64,000 bases of DNA from contig JAJTUQ010000002.1 of the NCBI GenBank assembly GCA_021399445.1, positions 4,898,001 to 4,962,000 of the forward strand, in the 5' to 3' direction. Within the stretch, counting starts at the first letter, position 1, and every line of letters starts with the position of its first letter. The notes under the pieces were generated by a model, which saw nothing but the letters and a program-made list of their open reading frames with translations, was not told the DNA's origin and did no database searches. This DNA is from Xylogone sp. PMI_703 (taxonomy: Eukaryota; Ascomycota; Leotiomycetes). Both the position numbers and the translations under genes were made by a program. Below are positions 23,492 through 35,026 of this stretch, in pieces.

Positions 23492-24512
23492 TTCGAGGAA
23501 AATAGGAAAAATATTCAAAGATGGTTGATATCTAGTAACAGCGATAATGACTCGAAAAAAAAGAATGGAACTGGACCAGCCGTAAAAAGTATAAATAGCA
23601 AAGAGTGCAGGATAAAAGAGAGACAGTTCGCAGAACTGAAAAGAAAAGAAGGTGAAAGAGTCAAGATCAAGGAACTAAAGATGCAATGCAGAATAGAAAG
23701 GTACTTCCTGAGAAAACTTGAGAATATATACTTCGTATGAGACGGCTCCTCCTTCCTTGGCTAGCAGCATCACTGTCTGAGCATCGTCTCTTCAGCCGCC
23801 CTGGTGCGCATCCCACACAGACGTCCAAGTCTTCGGACGAACCACAAGGGCCGCAATACCGGTACAGTCGGCTACAGACTTCCAGATACAATACCGACTT
23901 CTCCTGCTTTCTAGATCCCAAGGACTTACACAATGTATCATCCTAAGCCACTTCCGCAGTATCAAACCCGGGGTTTGGAAAGAACAGGCGGCCCGGATCT
24001 TGTTACCGAGACAACAACGCTATTCATGAGGCCATGTGGCCACCATGATAAAGAGCAGATGTAACATTGTACATCGCGTAGAAGTTTGTCGTCTCATATT
24101 GGAAACGTCCAGTGCCTGAGAAATTTTAGAGTGTGGATGCCGGAGGTTTTGCGATAGCATCACCACGCGCCTGAAAAGGGTAACCGAGAGCTTGGCGTTA
24201 CAGCTTATGGCCATGCTCGCCAAAGCTTCAGGATGTTACATTTGCACCCTTCGGCTCCTACGTCAATTCCCGCGCACATTATGACTGTTATGTGTCAAGG
24301 ATAATTCCGCGGCAAAAGATGTCTAATATATAATTAAGTAACATCTTGTTTTTAACTAGCTCTTTGGCCATCTCTCTCATTTAGATTCTCGGATGGCTTC
24401 GACTCTGACATAATATAGTCCTACCCTCATAAGGAAATTGATATTATTCAGTCACCTAGACGCAGTAGCAAAATCGAGTTCCAAGCATTTCTCCTTCAAT
24501 TGGCAGCATTGC
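23492..24512. other. Promoter region of secreted protein gene and P450 3' region
   Basis: About 1 kb between two minus-strand genes. The part at 23,500-23,720 is purine-rich on the plus strand, so the leader of the secreted protein mRNA is pyrimidine-rich. No gene, repeat or RNA recognised in the rest. Confidence 0.5.
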
Positions 24513-26518
24513 TTAAGCTTTCGAATAGGGGTTTTGTATCTTGGTTACCTTTGCTGGAAGCCCATCCACAGGTTTAGCACTTGCAATCAGCTCTTGGTAC
24601 GCACGATAACCTACATTAGATGTCAGTGAACAGCCATTACAGACCATACTACAATAAGTGATCTTACCAAACATTCCTCTTCGTCCTCCAAGGATATCCC
24701 CAGGCTTCTCTCTTCCTAGCTTCCTATCCCATTCTTCATAAGCCGCCTTAATATCGAATTCTCGCGCTGTCATAGCCAGAATAATCTTCATTTCCAGCAT
24801 TGCTAACTCTTGGCCAATGCATGCCCGAGGACCTTTTTCAAATGGCCTCCAAGCATCCTTGGGAATTTCTTGCCAGTTGTCCGGTGCAGGCAAGAATCGC
24901 TCTGGAATGAATTCGTCAGGTGAAGGAAAGAGATCAGCGCGACGATGGATTGTATGAGAGATAACCCAAACCATGTGACCTTCTGTCTCGTAGGTTTGGC
25001 CTTTGTAGGTAATCTTGACGTCTGGATGACCTTGCCGTACTGTTGATGCTGGTGGGAAAACTCTGAGGGTTTCTTTGTGATGTTAGCCTCTTATCTGCAA
25101 CACTGACTCTTTCGAATAGACCAACCTTTGATAACTGCAAGTGTGTATGGAAGTTTGTTAATGAGATTCGGGTTTTCTTTGATCATCTCCCCTGCTTCAC
25201 GTCCCTCAAATACCTCATTTAGCTCTCTCCGTAACTTGGCTAATGACTCGGGATGAAGATTGAGGAGATGATAAATGTAACATATTGTGCTGCTAGAAGT
25301 GTCTTTTCCAAAGGTCAGACAAATACCCACGATATAGAACTCATTACGTACCATGACCGGCGAACAGAAAAGTCTTCATCTGATCAATTGCTGTGCGCTT
25401 GAATGCTGGGTCTAAGCCTGTTACCTGCTGCCCCTTTTCCTTTTGCTGTGTTTCATATTCGTCAAGGGCGAGATCAATTGCTGGCTTCCTCTTCGTTTTG
25501 ATATCAGCTCGATCTGACTTTGATTTAAACCGGGCTTCAAGCACATTCTCAAGATAGCCGTCCATCTTCCAAGTGTAATACCTATACATAAGAGGCCTGA
25601 TAGGATTAAGGCCAGTAAGTGGATTAACAGTAGATGCAGGTGGTGTCCAGTTGATCGTCTTTCGGAAAGACTCTACAAGCTCGTTTATACCAGTTTGGGC
25701 ATTAAGATCATGGTCCAGAACAACATGTCCCATAATATCGATAGTTAAATGAGCGGCATCCTCTTCGATGGGAAATACATCACCGGCGGCTGCATGCTTG
25801 TTGAGTGTCTGCACGAAGACGTGTGAATCGTCAACAATAGAAGGAATTAATGTAGACAAATGGCCAATCGAGAAACCGGGGTTAAATAGTGCCCGGGTCT
25901 TCTTCCATAAGGCACCTTCGGTATAAAGGATTGAAGTCGGTCCAGTAAGATGCCCCACAAACTCTTTGATAGAGGGAGATTTTGGAAGAGAGTTGCTCTG
26001 GGTTACGTGGGCAGCGACTTCCTACTAATAGTTAGTTTACAATCCGAATAAAGCTCAGAAACGGATATAGTAAGCTGGAACAAATAGGAGAAGAATAAAT
26101 ATTTCCAGACAAGACTTACAGGGTCTGCAATGATAAGCTGTCGCTCGCCTGTTGCAGGATAGTTATCGAGAAGAAACACATTGTCCAGCTCATACTTTCG
26201 TTGTATCATTGTCATCAAGCCGTGCGGATGAGCTCTAGAAGGAGTAACCTTAGCAAGTTCAATCATGCCGGGGAGTGATCCAATGGCCAGATTGAAAGGA
26301 GCGGCTTTCAGGGATCCATTCTAATGGGCTATGAGTTTATAATCATGCGAGGCACTAATGATACTCACAAGTCTCTTGTAATCCAGTCTCCATCGAATGA
26401 GCTTTACAAACCAAGCGACTATTCCTACAACAATAATAATACCAGTCGAAAATATGATGTTGGAGAGAGATACCAGGCCATCAGTGGTCTGGTTCACAGA
26501 AAAATCCGTACCGTTCAT
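24513..26518 (-). CDS. Cytochrome P450 monooxygenase, microsomal
   Basis: Heme-thiolate oxygenase of 566 aa in six exons (26518..26369, 26320..26120, 26021..25352, 25302..25126, 25072..24668, 24610..24513). An N-terminal TM helix (IIFSTGIIIVVGIVAWFV) anchors it in the ER. The I-helix motif is FLFAGHDTSSS, split by intron 3. The ExxR is ETLRVFPPAS, restored by intron 4. The heme loop is PFEKGPRACIGQELA with the Cys ligand. The Asn-Gly-Thr start at 26518 is used because the in-frame codon further upstream is GTG. The last intron is 57 nt without a stop, so intron retention would keep the frame. The sequence looks like the group that includes sterigmatocystin-pathway StcS-like P450s, but there are no biosynthetic core genes beside it, so the substrate is unknown. 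Confidence 0.93.
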
Positions 26519-27267
26519 TGTGAGTTTTGTAGGAGCACACACGAGTTTGCAATGATAGCCGGAAAGGCTGGCTTTTGATAGCTGTTCGGAGAAGCTCTTT
26601 AGGAAAGCTATGTGCGAGACTGAGCCCTCCTGCCAGCCTGCCTTGCCCAGGAACCGTGTTCAGTGTTTACACTTCTGGGGAGTATTATTTAAGATAAAGG
26701 AAGAGGATGAATGAAGTAGGCTTTTGATGTCCCAGTTGCTGTGCCGCGAGGTTCCAGTTAAGGAGGGCTAGCAGTCTGGGCAGCATACGGCCTCAGACGG
26801 TATCCCATAAGAGTTGTTCTTTGTGATTTGCTGAGTGGCTGATAATCAGCCGTCAGCGCTAATCAAATCAATACGGCACGTATCTAGTCCACCGGTTCTT
26901 ACCATCATTTCAATGTACCGGTAACATCGCCTAATGCAAGGCCCCGAGCCTAGCAATAACTTAAACATCTCCTTTGCTGGGCTATGTTGAGGCCTTATCG
27001 TATACGCCGCATCAGGCACCAAAGGCAAGGCTGATGTAAACTAACATATGATTACGTTAATTATCCTAGCATTTTCTGTGCAGCTCTTCATTTCGAACAC
27101 GTCACTTAATAATACTTCTAACTTCAATACTGGCAAAAAAAAGTCTCTGGAAACATACCCACAGATGCAACCTGACAAGTCACCGGCATCTTAGCCTGGT
27201 TGCCAGATTTTGAAAATGATCCCTCAAACACCGACTTAAAAACAGTCTCCACAGGTCCAGAGTCACA
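26519..27267. promoter_or_regulatory. Divergent promoter of P450 (-) and ZZ/EF-hand gene (+)
   Basis: 749 bp between two start codons. AT-rich around 27,040-27,130. No site that I can name with confidence. Confidence 0.5.
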
Positions 27268-30165
27268 ATGTCAGCCTCATCGTCTGCAGCCTCGAGCACC
27301 CTGTCGAGGTATAGGCCTGCATTGATATTGTTGACGACGGTGGCAGCTGCGTACGGCATATACTATATCCACAGCACGCGAAATGAAGCTTCCACAGGGC
27401 CACCTTCCGGTGGCGGTCTGCATCGAAGCAACGCTGTTTATCGACGCCGACGCCGTGAACCCTCGGCGAGCCACCAGGAAGGGGCTGTGATCTCGGATGA
27501 GTCTGGGGATAATGAAGACGAAGATGGTATACTTCGAGTGCCGCCGCTAAACGATGGAGATACCGTTGTGGATGAGCAAGTCTTCCAGGAAGACTTTACT
27601 TGGTCAGATGTGCCTCCTCCAGAGCAACGAACGGGGCAGAATATTGTACAATTGCTCTTCCGGGTCTCCGAGGATGCCACTCGAAGAAATGCATACGTTC
27701 ACAGAGGTTGTGCTTGTAACTCCTGCGGTGCGCTTCCCATTAGGGGAATACGGTATCGTTGTGCCAATTGTGCGGATTTCGACCTCTGCGAGGGATGTGA
27801 GGCTCAAGGCCTCCACACAAAGACTCACATATTCTACAAAGTCCGGGTACCCGCACCTTCCTTTGGTCCACGACAAATTCAGCCGGTGTGGTATACTGGA
27901 GATCCAGATTCGTGCATGAGGTCACTTCATAAGGAGTTGATCACTAAGCTGTCAAGAGAAACAGGCTTCGAACGACCGGAATTAGATGCATACTGGGAAC
28001 AATGGACTTTCATGGCTAACACAGAATGGCGAGAAGATCCCGATGATATTGGCCTGGCAATGGACAGACAAACCTTCGAACGTTGTCTTGTCCCTTCAAG
28101 TGGCTATAGGCATCCATCACCAAGCTTAATATTCGACAGGATGTTTTCCTTCTACGACACAAATAAGGATAACTTGATCAGCTTCTCCGAGTTTCTTCAT
28201 GGTCTTGCATGGCGCAAAAAGAAGGAAAAGTGGCCCAAAATATTTGAAGGGTATGATATGGATGGAGATGGATACGTTGATCGCAAGGACTTCCTTCGCA
28301 TGTTTCGGTCATATTATGTTCTCTACAGACAGATGCATAGGGACATGCTGGAAGGTCTGGATGAACAAACAATGAGCACCTCCGAAGCACAGCAACTGGT
28401 CACAAGCCGCCAACCTCTAAGCAGCTACTTCGGACGCGATGGCAGATTTCCTAGGGCCCTTGAGCCAAGAACCGGCGAAGGAAAGACTCCTCTAATCAAC
28501 GGAGATCTGGAGATTATCGATGGAAATGGAGTAATCACCGAAAGCAACAACGATACTGGAAACCGAGAAGATGTATTCAGGGACCACGTCTCAACCAGAT
28601 CAGCAATTCGGGAGCCATGGCATACAGTATGGAGATCTAGAGAGGGTAGAGGCAGCGGCTACTGGGATACTCTTCTGAACCCTCCTGAGTCTGGAGACCA
28701 AATTCCCGACCTCCTCAGTGATCTAACATCGTTCCGACAACAATTGGAGGGTGTCCTAGAGGGAAGGCGATACGGGACCAGCTATGATTCTCTTAGTCTA
28801 GAAACAGACGGGGGCCATGACGCCCCCAATTCATACGACAAGAAATGGCCGCCAGATTTTGTTGGAGTCACTGACGAGGATGCGGAAGCAATTGTAGGAC
28901 CAGGTACAAAGGTAGCAGATGTGCCAAAAGCGTCTCGGAGAGCTGTAGTACAACACGCAGTTGAAAGACAACGGGCAAGACGTCTCATACATGAAAGATG
29001 GCAACGCCGACAATTTTACACTGATGAAGAAGAAGGAGCCACTCCTCCTCTGGACTGGAACGAAGAGGAAGATGTTCTAGCACTAAACAACAAATTTGGA
29101 GGAGAAAGCTCGAAGGCACCATCGCAGAGGCGGGCATCACGGCATTCTCGTTCTTCTTCCAAGGTCCGATTCGCGGAAGATACAGATGACTTTGAAACGC
29201 GGTCCAATGCCTCCACGACTTCACGAAGTGTTCCTGAACGATGGGGAGGCATGGAAATACCCGATGCCGAGAGGGATGTTGGCAAAGAAATCCTTTACCA
29301 GGTGACGCAGCAAGCCTTCAACGAGCTGTTGGACCCTCTGTTCAAGGAACATGAGGATCTTGCACTCAAGGCTGTCTGTACAAAGGCGAGTCGCGATAAA
29401 TATAGACACCTCTTTACACCAGAGTTTGTGGAGTGGGCAAATAACAGGCTAGAAGTAGAGACTACTACGGAGGACACCGAGGAGGATACTCGTAAGAGAA
29501 GTACCACAGTGCAAGAAGGACTATTTCCCGGTCTTACGGTGGTTGAACTTCCTGAGTTACGCGCCCATTCACTTGAAGACCTTCTGGCCGCGACAGGCTA
29601 TCAGGTTCTCTCTGAACAAGAGGAGGAAGAAGAGGAGGAGGAGGATGATGAAGAGGCGGATATGGACTCCGAGCGGATGCTAGATCACGAACCTCCGACT
29701 ACTTCGGAGGTATCTTTCATGCCTCAGCAAGATGAAGCCTACCCCAACATTATCGCAGTTTACGACGATGAGACTCGGGCCGACCCTACTCTACCCCAGT
29801 TTCGTCCCAATTCACTCTCCTCTCACCCCGTAATTGAAAACACGGCCTCTACTCCAGCGCCAGCTTCTTCTGATGCCTCTACATTCCTAGAGCAGGAGAA
29901 TCATGCAGTGCCGAGCAGCGGAGAAGGAAGCGATCCCTATTTGACGCCGGAGATGGCCAGTGCCTTAACGGCCAACGGAGGCCAGAATGACGATCTCTAT
30001 AACTTGTGGCTGATTGAGAGGGCAGCTAAGAATGCGGAGACAGCGGGTGGATGGGGACGGCTGGACTACGAGGATTTTCTACGGAGGATTCAAAAGTGTG
30101 CACTAGAAGGCAAAGGAAATAGCATGGATTACTTGGGCAGCTGGATTGAGTTCTGCATTCCGTGA
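27268..30165 (+). CDS. Membrane-anchored ZZ zinc-finger and EF-hand protein, uncharacterised
   Basis: Single exon, 965 aa. A hydrophobic segment near residues 17-34 (ALILLTTVAAAYGIYYIH) is a probable N-terminal membrane anchor. A ZZ-type zinc finger spans about residues 145-195 (CACNSCGALPIRG, then RCANCADFDLCEGC and HTKTH). Two EF-hand loops follow near residues 296 and 329 (DTNKDNLISFSEF and DMDGDGYVDRKDF), both with complete Ca-binding positions. The rest is mostly polar, with a basic/Ser patch and a Glu/Asp run (nine Glu then Asp) near residue 785. A conserved-looking helical segment (YQVTQQAFNELLDPLFKEHE) sits before it. ZZ fingers bind peptides and EF-hands bind calcium, so a Ca-responsive scaffold at an organelle surface is a reasonable inference. 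I do not know a named function. Confidence 0.9.
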   Translation: MSASSSAASSTLSRYRPALILLTTVAAAYGIYYIHSTRNEASTGPPSGGGLHRSNAVYRRRRREPSASHQEGAVISDESGDNEDEDGILRVPPLNDGDTVVDEQVFQEDFTWSDVPPPEQRTGQNIVQLLFRVSEDATRRNAYVHRGCACNSCGALPIRGIRYRCANCADFDLCEGCEAQGLHTKTHIFYKVRVPAPSFGPRQIQPVWYTGDPDSCMRSLHKELITKLSRETGFERPELDAYWEQWTFMANTEWREDPDDIGLAMDRQTFERCLVPSSGYRHPSPSLIFDRMFSFYDTNKDNLISFSEFLHGLAWRKKKEKWPKIFEGYDMDGDGYVDRKDFLRMFRSYYVLYRQMHRDMLEGLDEQTMSTSEAQQLVTSRQPLSSYFGRDGRFPRALEPRTGEGKTPLINGDLEIIDGNGVITESNNDTGNREDVFRDHVSTRSAIREPWHTVWRSREGRGSGYWDTLLNPPESGDQIPDLLSDLTSFRQQLEGVLEGRRYGTSYDSLSLETDGGHDAPNSYDKKWPPDFVGVTDEDAEAIVGPGTKVADVPKASRRAVVQHAVERQRARRLIHERWQRRQFYTDEEEGATPPLDWNEEEDVLALNNKFGGESSKAPSQRRASRHSRSSSKVRFAEDTDDFETRSNASTTSRSVPERWGGMEIPDAERDVGKEILYQVTQQAFNELLDPLFKEHEDLALKAVCTKASRDKYRHLFTPEFVEWANNRLEVETTTEDTEEDTRKRSTTVQEGLFPGLTVVELPELRAHSLEDLLAATGYQVLSEQEEEEEEEEDDEEADMDSERMLDHEPPTTSEVSFMPQQDEAYPNIIAVYDDETRADPTLPQFRPNSLSSHPVIENTASTPAPASSDASTFLEQENHAVPSSGEGSDPYLTPEMASALTANGGQNDDLYNLWLIERAAKNAETAGGWGRLDYEDFLRRIQKCALEGKGNSMDYLGSWIEFCIP

Positions 30166-30331
30166 AGGGTTAACGACGGCGGTTTGTATGGGTATAAGAC
30201 GGGGGCATCGTGCTTATGAAAATGTGTTTATGCTTGGGGGTTATTTTGGATTATGGCTTTTCAGACGAGACGCCGATGGACGCCCAGGTCCTTTTTGGGG
30301 AGCCCATACATAAAAGAAAAAGGATTGGTTT

Positions 30332-32558
30332 ACAGTATTAGCATGTAAGAATAAGGTATTCTGACAAGGTGATGTGTATAACACTAAACATGGTTGAAGT
30401 TTCTTTTGCGTAGTTTACCAGTCCTCTTCAAGATGAAACGCAGCAGAGTAATAACCCTCTTGATCCCACAAAAACCCCAGAAAGCCAAGCATTTAAAGTA
30501 CCTACCACCGGTAAGAAAAAAGCTTGTCTTCTTATTAGGAGAGAGCTCTTTCCCAAAGTGGCGCGAGCATTGATGATCGAATTACTGCACTGGATCATCG
30601 TGCTCGCCACTGTCCGTCGCTGTTATTCCCGCGCATTCCTCTACGAGTATAGTACTGTAAGTACCTCCGTAACCGGGACTCCGTACTTGTACTGTACTTG
30701 TTGGTTCTAGAACAGGATGCCGGAAGTGGATTTCGCCACATCTCTTGTGTGTGTGGGTGGACAAGAGTCGAGAAAGGATTTGCGCACCACCAGAGTTGGC
30801 TTTTTGGTTCCATGACTTACGCGTCGTGGTACGTGTTTTGAGTCACATGGTTTGGAGAATTGGATTGGGTTGGAGATGGGTAGAATGCGGTATTTTGGAG
30901 GAGAAAGGGCGAGGTTTTGATTAGTTGGACGATTATGTACTTTGCTCTGATATATAGCCGATCATGAAAGGATTTATTGTCAAGGCGCGAACTGGTTGCT
31001 GGAAAAGGATAGTGTGATAAACACCTTATTATGTAGCATTGATCAAGCTTTCTTGATCGTCATTTTGAAACGGCGACTGTGCAGGGTTGGTTGATGCTCT
31101 TGCTTCCCGGAGGATTATTCGTTTGTTTCATAGGCTGTGAGCACACAGTAAATAAGCTGTCGATGCCATGCAGCCTTGAAGCGGTGAATGGAGCTGGAAA
31201 GAGTCGAGAATGTTCAGTGGCATACGTGTAGAGAGAAACAGCAGTAACTTATTATATATTATCATGATGTATTGGTACTGTACATGTATGCTTACTGCTA
31301 GTGACAGTTGTGCCGACCGCAGACTGGCTGGTGGGTAATTTGTAGCGTATGGTCGTGCTTCCTAGGCGGTGGCAGGGCTTGCACGCGCCACTGATGACGA
31401 CGCCCAGCCGGGGCCGATAGTCGTGGCGAGATGGAAATCGGCGAGCGTAACAATTTACCGTAACTGTGTAATTACTGTGCTGACAGTGATGACAAGACAA
31501 GATTCCATATCAAATGAAGGTCTTCATTTCACGGTACGAACTGATTCCCTATCTGCTTTCTCCTTTCTGCTGGATTTGCGTACAGTATCTGTGTATGTTC
31601 TAAATTTGCACAGCCGTATGCAAAGTGGATGTAAGGGACCTTGCTGTTACTGTTACTGTGTCTGTACCGGTACTGTGCCGTATGGCCATGGAGAGACTGT
31701 GATCCAGTAATAGGGCTGGGCTGGGCGGATCTGGGTCCCCTGGCAGCGTCGCAGAGATCTGTAACGCTTCTCCAGGGCTTGGCTCTGCCTGCAGCCGGGC
31801 CACTGCAACGCTGCTATTTTCGATCGGGTTGTGTGCACCGTACTGTGTAGTTGACTGTGATGCATAATAGTGCAATTTATTAATGTTCAAGGCAATCACT
31901 CCAGTACTATTAAGAATAATGGACGAACCATATCCACAGGAGCCGGAGCATGAAACGCAGCTGGGAGGACTGGCAGCTCAGGAAGCGGCACTTGACACAG
32001 TGTTTGTTGCAAAGACTGCCAAGCTCAAAACAAGAACGCCCAGGGAGTGAGGCTCGAGGACCGTGGCTTACATGCGCCGCAGAGGGAAGAAGGACCATTG
32101 TGAGGCTCGGTTGCTGGCGTGCGTCATCCCTTCGGTTATTGTCTACTGATCTGTACAGTGTACAGTAAGTAACACTTGTAGACTACGGCAACTGGTATCA
32201 AGCCTAGAACATGCTCGTCCACAAGCGCTGGATTTCTCTTACTCGATATCAACTTTGCAAAATTCATCCATAGTCGGTGCATCGGTCCTCCAGGCTCCGG
32301 CTTCGGTGGTGGACGACGGCGACCCAGAGTTTGTGCTGGGACGTACCGCGAAGGACCCAGAACGTGAGCCCAGATCTGCGTGGCGCCCCAGGTGTGGCTA
32401 AACTTGGCCCTGCGCTTGCTGCGCGCTTACCCTGACAGGCCCCTTGCAGGGCTGTGTTCTACAGGACGTCTCGGCTCCTCTCTTCCCGCTCCAATTCCCT
32501 TTAAACTCTGTAATCTTCCTTCCCTTCCCCGGTTTCCTTACTCTTTGTTCAAACAGTA
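30332..32558. repeat. Cluster of TACTGT/ACAGTA hexamers
   Basis: By eye I count 13 copies in about 2.2 kb: TACTGT at 30653, 30690, 31276, 31473, 31648, 31654, 31671 and 31841; ACAGTA at 30332, 31145, 31582, 32162 and 32553. About one would be expected by chance for both orientations at equal base use. The copies are irregularly spaced and flanks differ, so this is not a tandem satellite. Near 32151 two arms CTGTAC and GTACAG form an inverted repeat with a 3-bp centre. Confidence 0.55.
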
Positions 32559-32740
32559 TATATAATCATATTCCCCCCTGGCCTGACAATTTAGGTTCTT
32601 TCATTCAACCCCTCTCCATATATTTTACTTTCTTTACCTTTTTTTCCTTTTGGGATCTCGTGGATTTTTGCTGGGTTTGGTCTTCTCCTTTTGCCGATTC
32701 ACTCTGGTAGTCGTTCGGTTGTCCGCGTCATCATTTAGAA
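32460..32740 (+). promoter_or_regulatory. Pyrimidine-rich core promoter / 5' leader
   Basis: The roughly 280 bp before 32740 are strongly C/T-rich on the plus strand, ending about 100 bp before the protease ATG. Such CT tracts mark transcription start regions of well-expressed genes in filamentous fungi. The position supports the ATG at 32837. Confidence 0.5.
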
Positions 32741-32836
32741 ACTACATCAACACCACCAAATTCCAATCGCCATACTTGGATTGGCTTCAATCTCGACCCT
32801 GATTCTCGACTCAATTGCCGTAGGGCATCCACAATC

Positions 32837-34593
32837 ATGGCGCCCAGCACAACATCTCTCCTCGTCTCCAGCGCCCTCGTGGCCCTGGCGACTGCCTCAT
32901 CAGATGGAACCTTCCTCATGCCCATCACCCGAAATGCTCATCCTACACACAACCCTCTAGTGCGCCGTGCCGACACCGTGCAAGCAACACTCCAAAACGC
33001 CGAACAGGCTGGTCTGTATGCTGCCAACATCAGCGTTGGTACTCCTGCCCAGAACTTGATTGTGCAGCTCGATACCGGTAGTTCAGATCTGTGGGTTCCT
33101 GCCTCGACAGCGTCCATTTGCACAAATACGCGACAGGGAGGCTGCCCTGGCGGAAGCTGTGAGTTTTACCCCAATTCCTCCCAACAAGCTTTTTGTCCTT
33201 GAGTGGAGAAGTCTCCTTAGGTCCAACCCTCAGTGGAAAATTCAAAAGTAAGGAATGGCTGCTAACGTGTTATCTGCCTTACAGTCGACAGCAGCGCTTC
33301 AAGCACATTCAAAATCGTAGCGCGGAATGAATTCAATATATCTTACGCAGATGGGACCGGTTCGGAAGGAGACTACATATCAGACGTGTTCTCAATGGCC
33401 GGTGCCACAATTAAGTCGCTACAGATGGGTTTGGCCTCGGATACTTCGATTGGTGTGGGAATCCTGGGCATTGGGTACAATTCTTCTGAATCCAATGTCT
33501 TCACAGGCACAGGGACTACCTATCCCAATCTGCCTGAGGCTATGGTGAGTGCCGGCTTAATCAACAGCGTAGCATATAGCCTGTGGTTAAACGATCTTGG
33601 TGAGTCTTATAACTGGTCGATTTATATCTCGAATATATCTAATTTTTCATGACAGAATCGCCAGATGGTAACATCCTTTTCGGTGGTATTGATACTACAA
33701 AATACTCTGGAGATCTCATCTCCGTACCAGTCCAACCCGATTCTCAATCGGGCGCAATTACTTCCTTCACTGTTGCATTCACTTCTCTCAGTGCCACCTC
33801 TTCCAGCGGGACCGATCAGCTCACGCCTTCTGACTACGCAGAAGCTGCTATTCTTGACAGTGGAACTACCATCACTCTCCTCCCTAACGACATTGTTTCA
33901 GCCGTTTTTGAAGAACTCGGTGCCGAATACGATCAAAGCCTCGGGGCTTCTGTCGTTCCCTGCTCACTAGCAGATAACGATGGGGTTCTAACATTTGGTT
34001 TTGGCGGTACCGGTGGGCCTTCCATTCAAGTCGCTGTCTCCAACTTGGTTCTCCCATTGATCTTCCAGGATGGCAGCCAACCTCACTTCAGCGACGGCGA
34101 GGCTGCATGCCAATTAGGTCTCCAGCCAGCCTTCAACCTCCCCGTCCTCTTTGGTGATACCTTCCTTCGATCGGCATACGTCGTGTACGACCTAATCAAC
34201 AACCGGATTGCACTCGCCCAAACTAAATTCAATGTGACGGATAGCAATATCGTGCCATTCCCTAGCTCGGGAGCTCCTATTCCCTCCGCCACGTCTGCTG
34301 GTGCCAACCGAGCCGTTACGCAGACTGCGACCGGTATCCCAAGACAAGGAGAAGGCGCCACTGCCACCGGCTCTGGACCAGTAGCAACCTTCAATCCAAC
34401 AGCCACGGGATTGAGCGCTGAAGCTGGTTTTGCATCCTCGACGGGAACCCCATCCGGTACCGGCGGCTCAAACGGTTCAAAGAAGAACGCTGGAGCTGCC
34501 GGTGCACAACCATTCGAATGGAGCCGGTTGGTCGTCTTGGGAGTTACCGCAGTTGGTATGGGATTGGGCGGCGGCGTATTCGCCCTTCTATAA
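32837..34593 (+). CDS. GPI-type aspartic protease (yapsin / OpsB-like)
   Basis: Pepsin-family endopeptidase of the cell surface or secretory path, 524 aa in three exons (32837-33158, 33285-33599, 33656-34593). A signal peptide of about 20 residues is followed by a short propeptide with a dibasic site (LVRRADT). The two catalytic Asp motifs are VQLDTGSSDLWVP and AILDSGTTITLLP. The flap region has ISYADGTGSEGDY. Conserved FGDTFLRSAYVVYDL closes the catalytic domain. The last 100 residues are Ser/Thr/Gly/Ala-rich, ending in a hydrophobic tail (RLVVLGVTAVGMGLGGGVFA) after a small-residue stretch, the layout of a GPI-anchor signal. Yapsins process cell-wall proteins and proproteins. Two phase-1 introns are clear: one begins GTGAGT after GGSC and the other restores NDLESPDGN. 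Confidence 0.94.
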
Positions 34594-34921
34594 GAACGTA
34601 ATATAGTTGAATATCTTTTTTCGCATATTGGCACATATATAGCATGAGCGAACGTCTAGGTAACGTGAGCTGGCATTGGATTTTGCTCTTAGAATTGAAG
34701 CATGCACTGGGAGTTGGTTTAATTTTTGGACTATTTAAAATATAGGATGGGAATAATATCCTATTTAGAATGAAATCTGCACTTTCTGGCGCATCTAGTC
34801 CAGCGTATGAGTGAAGGTGTTATGATATCTTGTTAGACCCAAGATGGGTCCACATACTGTAGAAGACAGATAGATGCTAGTCTAGGAGACAAACTACTAT
34901 TTGCCACCAGCTCTTACAAGC

Positions 34922-34938
34922 GATTATTGATACCTTTC
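34922..34938 (+). repeat. Direct repeat copy 1 (17 bp)
   Basis: GATTATTGATACCTTTC, identical to the copy at 35577-35593. Flanks differ on both sides beyond the match. Confidence 0.7.
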
Positions 34939-35026
34939 GCGAGATCATAGCCTTCATGGCCCTGACTCACCCACAACTGAAAGCTCCAGAGAAACGGAGA
35001 TGGCTGGTTCTATCTAGAACGGCAGT

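Larger units (their letters stand above)
30166..32836. other. 2.7 kb gene-free interval upstream of the aspartic protease
   Basis: No coding gene can be supported. The interval holds an unusual concentration of TACTGT/ACAGTA hexamers (separate entry) and ends in a long pyrimidine-rich leader. A non-coding transcript or an extended regulatory region are both possible. Confidence 0.6.

Noticed and set aside
10545..26518. Secondary-metabolite gene cluster (MFS pump, KMO-type oxygenase, P450)
   Set aside because: The oxygenase is a primary-metabolism KMO, the genes are separated by housekeeping loci (MAP1, ERV14, PRP17), and no PKS, NRPS, terpene synthase or pathway regulator is present.
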